NCBI GenBank assembly: GCA_910588125.1
Contig: CAJUPI010000081.1
Location: 1-10,649 of the forward strand
Source of the DNA: an uncultured Lachnospiraceae bacterium
Lineage (GTDB): Bacteria; Bacillota; Clostridia; Lachnospirales; Lachnospiraceae
Direction of reading: 5' to 3'
DNA length: 10,649 nucleotides
The notes under the pieces are model-generated. The model had not been told where the DNA came from, did not search any database, and saw only the letters and a program-made list of their open reading frames with translations. Numbering within the stretch: position 1 is the stretch's first letter; every line of letters starts with the position of its first letter. This document shows positions 5,731 through 10,649 of this stretch, in pieces. The translations under genes and the position numbers were made by a program.

Positions 5731-6396
5731 CTATAATAACGGCGCATGTGCAGCAACCTCCCGCAGGATCTCCAGCGACTTAAATTCCCGATCAACAAAC
5801 TTCCGTTTATTTAACCCCACACACTCTCGCAGCTCTCTTTGCACCTCTTCCTTGAGCACAAAAGTATACAAACTTTCCAACGGCGAAGAAATAATAAATT
5901 CCCACGCATAAGCCGCCGAATCGCTGACCGGCTTTGGCGGATGGATGGTATACTCCCCATTTGCCGCCATCGCCCGCAGCTCAAATACCAGCTGTACCAA
6001 AGTATTCGGAAGCGCCGGCTTTAAAAGCGCCCGCAGTGACTGATAAAGCAGCCACAAAAGCTCGGTGCCATCCACATTTTCCCGCCCATAATAATCAGCA
6101 AACTCCAGAAAATAAGAGCCATAGCATGCCGCCTCCATATCGGCAGCAATCTCCGTAAAATAATTCTTTACCTCTGCCGAAGCCAGGCTATAAGCATCCC
6201 TTCCCTCATACATACGAAAATTCCCGAATACAAACGGCCGGCTCGCCGCCATCAGGGCGTTTCCCGGCCTTTTGGCCCCTCTGGCAAATGCTGTGAGCTT
6301 TCCCCGTTCACGAGTCAAAATCACCAACCGCCTGTCATACTCTCCCACCGGGCTGGATTTCAATACGATTCCTGCAAGATTCACTGCTTCTCTCAC
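5731..6396 (-). CDS. recO: DNA repair protein RecO
   Basis: RecO loads RecA at single-stranded DNA gaps together with RecR and anneals SSB-coated strands in the RecF pathway. The N-terminal OB fold is clear: LAGIVLKSSPVGEYDRRL followed by ILTRERGKLTAFARGAKRP, at about residues 7-43. The C-terminal helical domain ends REFKSLEIL. Start: the frame is open to an ATG at 6429, but the GTG at 6396-6394 has GGAGG six bases upstream and puts the conserved block at its usual place, giving 221 residues. This is somewhat short for RecO. The middle region (about 155-175, NGEYTIHPPKPVSDSAAYA) has no CxxC pairs, so the zinc finger of many RecO proteins is missing. A long-hairpin repeat element lies about 50 bases upstream and must replace or contain any distal control region. 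Confidence 0.92.
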   Translation of the reverse strand: MREAVNLAGIVLKSSPVGEYDRRLVILTRERGKLTAFARGAKRPGNALMAASRPFVFGNFRMYEGRDAYSLASAEVKNYFTEIAADMEAACYGSYFLEFADYYGRENVDGTELLWLLYQSLRALLKPALPNTLVQLVFELRAMAANGEYTIHPPKPVSDSAAYAWEFIISSPLESLYTFVLKEEVQRELRECVGLNKRKFVDREFKSLEILREVAAHAPLL

Positions 6397-6438
6397 CGAT
6401 TTCCTCCGCCTCCCTATTTTCACAATCACTGTTGCCTG

Positions 6439-6448
6439 ACCAAAACGG
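6439..6448 (+). repeat. 10-bp direct repeat flanking element A, left copy
   Basis: ACCAAAACGG is repeated exactly at 6760-6769, just outside the other end of the long-hairpin element. Paired perfect repeats abutting a symmetric element look like a target-site duplication. Confidence 0.65.
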
Positions 6449-6759
6449 GCAATGCCATTAAGCTCAGATCTGAGAATACTCAGCCAGGGAAAAAGGAGCG
6501 GGAAGAGACGGGAAAAGGTCTGCTAATTTTGACTTTGCAGGGATTTAGAAGTCCTTAAATCTCTGAATTTTTGCGTGGAAACGAAAATGCACATTGTTTG
6601 AGCGAAGCGAGTTTTGGCATTTTCGTTTTGCTTTTCGCAAAAATCAGAGATTTTAGGAATTCTTGAGCCCGAAACTGGAAAAATCAGCAGACCCTTTCCC
6701 GTCTCTTCCCGCTCCTTTTTCCCTGGCGTGCCTTCTGAGAAAATTAACTAAATGACATT
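6449..6759 (+). mobile_element. Long-hairpin repeat element A (MITE-like or structured RNA)
   Basis: A 311-bp near-palindrome with no reading frame of its own. From outside in: imperfect terminal repeats (AATGCCATTAAG at 6451 against CTAAATGACATT ending at 6759); a small CTGAG-AATA-CTCAG stem at the left (6471-6484); a 42-bp outer stem pairing 6483-6524 with 6686-6727 at 41 of 42 positions; an asymmetric internal loop with TTTTGACTTTGCA on the left and GAAACTGGAAAAA on the right; an inner stem of about 35 bp (6540-6575 with 6636-6670); and a perfect 12-bp apical stem (6579-6590 with 6617-6628). The 26-base apical loop contains GAGCGAAGCGAG. It is flanked by an exact 10-bp direct repeat. No transposase is present, so if mobile it depends on an enzyme in trans. 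It lies between the channel gene and recO and could end the channel transcript. I do not recognise the family. Confidence 0.75.
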
Positions 6760-6769
6760 ACCAAAACGG
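6760..6769 (+). repeat. 10-bp direct repeat flanking element A, right copy
   Basis: This is the second exact copy of ACCAAAACGG, directly following the right end AATGACATT of element A. Together with 6439-6448 it fits a target-site duplication, which would mean that the uninterrupted ancestor carried the sequence once between the channel gene and recO. Confidence 0.65.
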
Positions 6770-6784
6770 TTGATTATTTCCGCT

Positions 6785-7975
6785 TTATAATTCAATCTCC
6801 ACACTGTCTCTTACATCCTTTTTGGTATACAAAATCACCATATCACCCGCCTGAAGAATCAGCGAACCATCAGGAATAATGATCTTATCACCACGGCGCA
6901 CCATCACAATCAATGTCTGTCGGGAAATATTCAAATCCTTAATCATCCTCCCGGCCCAGGGATGGCGTTCCCGCAATATCAGCTCCTTCAGCTTAATACC
7001 AATTTCATCCTTGAAGCCCTCTGCCCCCAGAATCAATTTATCCCCTGTCTCCAGTACGGTGTCCCCCCGCGGCACAATCGTCTGGTTTCCCCGGCTGATT
7101 ACTACCAGAATCATTCCCGGCGGCAACAAAATCTCCGCCACCGTCAGCTTCTCCCAAGGATGTCCTTCCTGTACCCGCAACGTAATAAAGCGAATATCAA
7201 ACTCATCCGAATATGATGATACCGTCTTCAGCTTTGTATACTGTTCCACAAATCCGGCCGATATGATGCCAGTTGGAATTGCCACGGTTCCGACTCCCAA
7301 AAAAGCAATAAAAATACCCACAATCCGCCCGGCCGAAGTGATCGGGTAGATGTCCCCGTACCCCACCGTAAGCAGAGTAGACATCGCCCACCAAATACCC
7401 GAAAATGCATTCTGAAAACGATCCGGCTGCACATCATGCTCCAAACTGTACATACATAAAGAAGAAGCTACCATCAGAATCAAGATAATACACACGGAAG
7501 AAAACATTTGATCCCGTTTCTCCACCAATACATCCGTAATCACATTAAAGGCATCATAATAGGTATTAATGCGAAACAGGCGGAAGATCCGCGCCACCCG
7601 GAACATACGAAACGCCACAATTCCTGATGGAAAGAAAATAGGCAGGAAATAGGGCAAAAAAGTCAACATATCAATCACGCCATAAAAAGAACGCATATAA
7701 GCCAGCTTTGCCCTGAAAGTGCTTTTCTTCGGGTAAAGAAACTCTGCTGTCCACACCCGCAAAATATATTCCACACCAAAAATCATCATCGTAAGCCGAT
7801 CGATTGCCTGCAAGGTATCCATATATGGATCGGTAAAATCAAATGTTTCAATCAGAGTCACAAACAGATTCAGCACAATCACAACCGCAATAAAAAAGTC
7901 AAAAGCAATACTTATCCCATCCTGATCTCTGCCGATCTGAATAATCTCAAAAATCCGGCGTTTTATGTTCCTCAT
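6785..7975 (-). CDS. Voltage-gated-type potassium channel with two TrkA_C domains
   Basis: A 396-residue integral membrane protein predicted to conduct K+. Six membrane segments are visible. S4 is at about 119-137, with arginines at every third position (123, 126, 129, 132, 135), which is a real voltage-sensor pattern. The pore loop WWAMSTLLTVGYGDIYP has the selectivity filter TVGYGD at 203-208, and S6 is at about 217-241. After S6 come two RCK_C/TrkA_C-like domains, about 258-320 (ending LETGDKLILGAEG) and 325-386 (ending LQAGDMVILYTKK). Each contains the same 'G/R-H-P-W' opening. No RCK_N (Rossmann) domain lies between pore and tail, unlike Kch or MthK. RCK_C domains in several Firmicutes K+ transporters bind c-di-AMP; whether these do is unknown. 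Start: ATG 7975, after AGGGAAAAGGG. It is the third gene after the cupin and NusG-II genes, 46 bases downstream. Confidence 0.92.
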   Translation of the reverse strand: MRNIKRRIFEIIQIGRDQDGISIAFDFFIAVVIVLNLFVTLIETFDFTDPYMDTLQAIDRLTMMIFGVEYILRVWTAEFLYPKKSTFRAKLAYMRSFYGVIDMLTFLPYFLPIFFPSGIVAFRMFRVARIFRLFRINTYYDAFNVITDVLVEKRDQMFSSVCIILILMVASSLCMYSLEHDVQPDRFQNAFSGIWWAMSTLLTVGYGDIYPITSAGRIVGIFIAFLGVGTVAIPTGIISAGFVEQYTKLKTVSSYSDEFDIRFITLRVQEGHPWEKLTVAEILLPPGMILVVISRGNQTIVPRGDTVLETGDKLILGAEGFKDEIGIKLKELILRERHPWAGRMIKDLNISRQTLIVMVRRGDKIIIPDGSLILQAGDMVILYTKKDVRDSVEIEL

Positions 7976-8021
7976 ACCCTTTTCCCTGCTCCCCGCAAAG
8001 CTTCTGTATCCTGATTTGCCT

Positions 8022-8399
8022 TTATCTTTCTGCTCCTGTCACCTTCACAAACATCCGGTTTGGCAGACAGACGATCTGTTCCCCGTCCCGTGACTGCTTT
8101 CCCTGGCGGACACACACCTTGTCCGGACAGGACGCCTCTTCACACCAGATCACCCCGTTCTCCACTGCCAGATGGTTTTCACCGCCCCCGGCACCATAGA
8201 TCGTCACCTTCTGATCCTCCGACAAATCCAATATCTTTACCAGCTCCCCATCCACCGTGATCTCTGCCCGCAGCGCCGGTGCCCGGTGCATCCAATAATA
8301 CCCGCCTCCCAAAACCGCTGCCAGTACAATCAAAATCACTGCCAGCATGATATCATTTTTTTTCCTCTTCCTTATCTGGATTTCATCATTGCCCTTCAT
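8022..8399 (-). CDS. NusG domain II-containing membrane-anchored protein
   Basis: A 125-residue protein with a basic N-terminal tail (IRKRKKND), one membrane segment at about 17-36, and an extracytoplasmic domain of about 85 residues. The domain resembles the NusG_II fold. Its four cysteines are C86, C91 (in SCPDK), C96 and C111 (in IVCLPN), the usual signature of this family. It contains no NusG transcription-factor (NGN) domain, so a role in transcription should not be assumed. In many Clostridia this protein sits near FMN-transfer or Gx-type transporter genes; none is in this window. Start: ATG 8399, three bases after the cupin stop and overlapping no other frame, so translation is probably coupled. 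The function is unknown; the cysteines suggest a redox or metal role. Confidence 0.85.
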   Translation of the reverse strand: MKGNDEIQIRKRKKNDIMLAVILIVLAAVLGGGYYWMHRAPALRAEITVDGELVKILDLSEDQKVTIYGAGGGENHLAVENGVIWCEEASCPDKVCVRQGKQSRDGEQIVCLPNRMFVKVTGAER

Positions 8400-8402
8400 C
8401 CC

Positions 8403-8732
8403 TCACTGCTCCGGCACGACTGCAAAAAATATCAGATTTTCACTGCCATTATTGAGCATGGAATGGCTATGGCCTTTCGGACAATAGTGGCAACCGCCGG
8501 CAGCGGTTTCTTCCGTCCCTTCATCATATAAGAAGCTTGCCTTGCCGCTCAGAATATAAATAATCTCACTGCTGGTTTCATGTTTATGAAATCCGATGGA
8601 AGCTCCCGGCTCCAGACTGCCATACATGATTTTTCCCATCTCATCTGTGTGCATCCGGGCAATCGTGTCTCCTTTGCCTCCTTTAAATCCGGCAAGTCTT
8701 TTCTCTTCCATCGCGTTAAAATCAATAATCAT
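8403..8732 (-). CDS. Small single-domain cupin protein
   Basis: A 109-residue metal-binding beta-barrel of the cupin superfamily. Motif 1 is complete: GFHKHETSSEIIYILSG gives metal ligands His49, His51 and Glu56. Motif 2 is complete: GGCHYCPKGHSHSMLN gives His90. The exact reaction cannot be deduced, as small cupins include isomerases, dioxygenases and sensors. Start: the frame is open to an ATG at 8762, but that codon lies next to the promoter -10 and would be outside the transcript. The ATG at 8732-8730 has AAAGGAG six bases upstream and is chosen. It is the first gene of a likely three-gene unit with the NusG-II protein (three-base gap) and the potassium channel. Confidence 0.92.
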   Translation of the reverse strand: MIIDFNAMEEKRLAGFKGGKGDTIARMHTDEMGKIMYGSLEPGASIGFHKHETSSEIIYILSGKASFLYDEGTEETAAGGCHYCPKGHSHSMLNNGSENLIFFAVVPEQ

Positions 8733-8763
8733 ATTGGGCTCCTTTATTCTTAATATTTCCATT

Positions 8764-8792
8764 AGTATATTCCTTTATGGGAGTATTCGCAA
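8764..8792 (-). promoter_or_regulatory. Probable promoter of the cupin / NusG-II / channel unit
   Basis: On the minus strand: -35 TTGCGA (8792-8787), 17 bases, then -10 TATACT (8769-8764). Transcription would begin near 8757, giving a leader of about 25 bases to the ribosome-binding site and ATG at 8732. It excludes the in-frame ATG at 8762 as the start. Confidence 0.65.
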
Positions 8793-8889
8793 GTTCTTTT
8801 TGCTTTATGCGGGCATAGGGGGCATAAGGTACGCCTGGCTGAATGATTGTAAAAGCTTGTCTTTGCCGTGCCCTATTTGAGATATGATA

Positions 8890-8919
8890 TTGACAAATAA
8901 ATGTTTTGTAAGTTAAAAT
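8890..8919 (+). promoter_or_regulatory. Probable promoter of the MORN-repeat gene
   Basis: -35 TTGACA (8890-8895), an 18-base spacer, then -10 TAAAAT (8914-8919). The leader of about 80 bases can fold weakly: CCGTTT near 8941 with AAACGG near 8975, and CGCC with GGCG inside it. It ends in a strong AAGGAGGAG (8994-9002) before the ATG at 9007. Confidence 0.65.
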
Positions 8920-9006
8920 CATTTTATATATTAAGGGATAACCGTTTCGCCTTCTGATATTGGCGTGCGGTAAAACGGGAATCATCATTTATAAGGAGGA
9001 GAGCAG

Positions 9007-10215
9007 ATGAAACGATGGAAAAGCATAGCGACAGTTGTATTGGCTTTGGGGCTATCTTGGGGAATGGCTGCCAGTGTTTATGCCCAGGTAAAAGAGACTT
9101 CCAGCGGTAACAAGATCGAGGGTGTCTGGATTTCGGATCAGCAGGAGGGTCCCGGAACGATCTATTACAGTGATGGTTCCCGGTTGGAGGGCTTCTGGCG
9201 TCATGGTGTCATGGAGGGAAGCAGCATTTCTTATGAAACCGATGGCAGCCGGAGAATATGGACGTATTTTAATGGCCAGGCCAATGGCCTGGGAGTGGAA
9301 ATCAGTAAAACCGGAGAAGCCACTGCCGGCATTTGGGAAGATCATGCTCAAAAACAAGATGCATCGGTTCAGAACTGGGAGGATTCTAACGGAACCCGGT
9401 ATTTTGCAAAGGACAAGAAGGATATCAATGAGGGATGGGCTATTGCCATTTACACGAACGACGAGGTTTATGTCGGGGAATTCTATGAAGGCAAAAGAAA
9501 CGGCTGGGGAGCGCTTTATGATACTGATGAAACCTGGTTTATGGGATCATGGAAAGAAGATCAGCTGCAGGGAGCCGGCTACTTTTCTTTTTCTAAAGAC
9601 AGCGATGCACTCCACAAATCCGGTTTCTTTGAAAACGGTATGTTCCAGGGAGGCACGCTTCAGTTTAACAAGGATGATTCCGTGTCGATCACATGGGAAA
9701 ACAACAACAAAGCAGATGGGCCGACGATCCGGATCTCTTCGGATGGAACTCCTGTTTTTTATGAATGTAAAGATGGAAAAGTATCGAACAGCAATCCGGA
9801 CATCTATACGGATCATGACGGATGCCGCTTTATTGGCGGAACCGATGGCAAAAGCGGGTTTGGCCTCAGGCTGATGAAAAGCGGAAGTGTGTATATTGGA
9901 GGATTTAAAGACATGAAACCACATGGCCAGGGATTTTTCTATTGGCCGACAAGTAAAAATCTGTTTCAGGGCACATCTAAAGAAAATATCTGGACAGAAG
10001 GAACTCTCATATGGCCACATGGTTCCTACTATACGGGAACATTCTGGGATGATAAAGCAAACAAAATGAAAACCGGTACTTACCGAGATTTCAGAAAATA
10101 TGAAATCGGCACCTGTAATGCCGAAGGAACTTTTGAAACCGGAACCCGCATCCGCTTCAACAAAGACGGCAGTACCGCCAAAGAAACCTACAAGGACGGC
10201 CAGAAACAAGAATAG
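9007..10215 (+). CDS. Secreted MORN-repeat protein
   Basis: A 402-residue exported protein. The N-terminus is a classical signal peptide (MKRWK, hydrophobic to about residue 22, cleavage likely after VYA at 26). The mature part is a series of MORN-like beta-hairpin repeats: GVWISDQQEGPGTIYYSDGS (39-58), LEGFWRHGVMEGSSISYETDG, YVGEFYEGKRNGWGALYDTD (about 155-174), FMGSWKEDQLQGAGYFSF, YIGGFKDMKPHGQGFFYWP, and YYTGTFWDDKANKMKTGTY. The repeats continue to near the C-terminus (EGTFETGTRIRFNKDGS). There is no lipobox, membrane anchor or sortase motif, so it is either released or held by partners. MORN repeats bind membranes or proteins; no enzyme domain is fused here. It stands alone, with its own promoter and a long-hairpin element just after the stop that may end the transcript. 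Confidence 0.92.
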   Translation: MKRWKSIATVVLALGLSWGMAASVYAQVKETSSGNKIEGVWISDQQEGPGTIYYSDGSRLEGFWRHGVMEGSSISYETDGSRRIWTYFNGQANGLGVEISKTGEATAGIWEDHAQKQDASVQNWEDSNGTRYFAKDKKDINEGWAIAIYTNDEVYVGEFYEGKRNGWGALYDTDETWFMGSWKEDQLQGAGYFSFSKDSDALHKSGFFENGMFQGGTLQFNKDDSVSITWENNNKADGPTIRISSDGTPVFYECKDGKVSNSNPDIYTDHDGCRFIGGTDGKSGFGLRLMKSGSVYIGGFKDMKPHGQGFFYWPTSKNLFQGTSKENIWTEGTLIWPHGSYYTGTFWDDKANKMKTGTYRDFRKYEIGTCNAEGTFETGTRIRFNKDGSTAKETYKDGQKQE

Positions 10216-10228
10216 CTGCGTACATCCT

Positions 10229-10525
10229 GTCATTGATCACTGGGATTCCGGAAATAACCAGCCTGGGAGGAAGGAGCGGGAGGACGGGTCTTCTGTTGGA
10301 AAGCTTTTGAGCTTTGCAGGGATTTAGCAGTCCTTAAGCCTCCGGATTTTGCGGTGAAGCGAAAATGCACATTGTCTGAGCGAAGCGAGTTTGTGCATTT
10401 TCACTTCGTTTTTCGCAAAACCCGGAAGCTTTAGGACTGTTTAATCCCGAAACCGGAAAAAGCCCCAACAGAAGGCCCGCCCTCCCGCTGCTTCCTCCCA
10501 GGCGTACTCTCTGAAAAAAACATTA
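10229..10525 (+). mobile_element. Long-hairpin repeat element B
   Basis: A second copy of the element at 6449-6759, in the same orientation, starting 13 bases after the MORN gene stop. The outer stem pairs 10261-10299 with 10465-10503 (36 of 39 Watson-Crick plus one G-U). The inner stem pairs 10319-10353 with 10414-10448, and the apical stem pairs 10356-10370 with 10393-10407 (14 of 15). The stem sequences differ from element A on both arms together: for example, A has AAATCTCTGA paired with TCAGAGATTT where B has AAGCCTCCGG paired with CCGGAAGCTT. The internal-loop sequences CTTTGCAGGGATTTAG and CCCGAAACCGGAAAAA, and the apical GAGCGAAGCGAG, are kept. The terminal repeats are worn (TGTCATT on the left, CATTA on the right), and I see no flanking direct repeat, so it is probably an older copy. 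Confidence 0.75.
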
Positions 10526-10536
10526 CCCCTTCTCCC

Positions 10537-10649
10537 GATGTCATTAAGTTTAACTCTGAGAATACTCAGCCATAGAAAAAGCAGTGGGAAGGGACGGGAA
10601 ATGGTCTGCCGCTTTTGACTTTGCAGGGATTTAGAAGTCCTTAAATCTC
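10537..10649 (+). mobile_element. Long-hairpin repeat element C (cut by window end)
   Basis: This is the left part of a third copy in the same orientation, 11 bases after element B. The left end GATGTCATTAAG, the CTGAG-AATA-CTCAG mini-stem (10556-10569), an outer-stem arm (about 10568-10609) and the loop TTTTGACTTTGCAGGGATTT are all present. The inner arm reads GATTTAGAAGTCCTTAAATC, as in element A. The stem partner is beyond the window. Confidence 0.75.

Noticed and set aside
6449..6759. Group II intron, CRISPR repeat or integron attC as the identity of element A
   Set aside because: There is no GUGYG start or domain V, no spacer-repeat alternation, and no integrase site pairs. The conserved loops do not match these classes.
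8733..8762. Longer cupin start at the upstream ATG (8762)
   Set aside because: That codon lies beside the TATACT -10 box and before the expected transcript start. The inner ATG has AAAGGAG at correct spacing.
8938..8982. Riboswitch in the leader of the MORN gene
   Set aside because: Only a weak, interrupted hairpin (CCGTTT...AAACGG) is visible, with no known aptamer sequence.
9547..10233. Minus-strand frame of 228 codons
   Set aside because: It is antisense to the MORN-repeat gene and has no start signal or family resemblance.

Overview
The window looks like a chromosomal segment of a motile Gram-positive Clostridia, most likely a Lachnospiraceae. This is inferred from the gene types (flagellin, a one-chain glycyl-tRNA synthetase, a DUF3842 protein, a RecO without zinc cysteines, a NusG domain II membrane protein, DUF5684 proteins) and from strong AGGAGG ribosome-binding sites before nearly every gene. 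No rRNA, tRNA, CRISPR array or transposase gene was found.

Layout: (1) 1-437, minus strand, is the 5' part of a flagellin gene cut by the window edge. Its long leader carries what look like two CsrA sites, a run of nine G, and a sigma-D-type -10 box. (2) 858-1735, plus strand, holds two tandem paralogous DUF5684 membrane proteins closed by a strong terminator. (3) 1838-2199 is a regulatory gap with a possible remnant of a c-di-GMP-I riboswitch, a solo copy of a repeat-element end, and a promoter surrounded by five TCATACCA-type half-sites. It leads into an AraC-family regulator and a DUF3842 protein (2200-3491), which end in a hairpin containing the last stop codon. (4) 3521-5584, minus strand, is a lipoprotein gene followed by glycyl-tRNA synthetase, read from a near-consensus promoter. 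(5) 5731-6396, minus strand, is recO. (6) 6785-8732, minus strand, is a probable operon of cupin, NusG domain II protein and a voltage-gated-type potassium channel with two C-terminal TrkA_C (RCK_C) domains. (7) 9007-10215, plus strand, is a secreted MORN-repeat protein.

The most unusual content is a family of about 300-bp near-palindromic elements: a full copy at 6449-6759, a second at 10229-10525, and a third starting at 10537 and running off the window. A lone terminal piece lies at 1918-1950. All full copies face the same way. Each folds into one very long hairpin whose stem arms differ between copies but change together on both sides. Between the stems sit internal-loop sequences that stay nearly constant, and the apex carries an invariant GAGCGAAGCGAG. 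The first copy is flanked by an exact 10-bp direct repeat, as expected of a transposed element. I do not recognise the family. It could be a MITE-like non-autonomous element, a structured RNA, or both.

The genes are mostly independent housekeeping or envelope functions. The links that can be supported are post-transcriptional control of flagellin, probable autoregulation of the AraC gene, and the repeat elements sitting where terminators would be expected after the channel and MORN genes.
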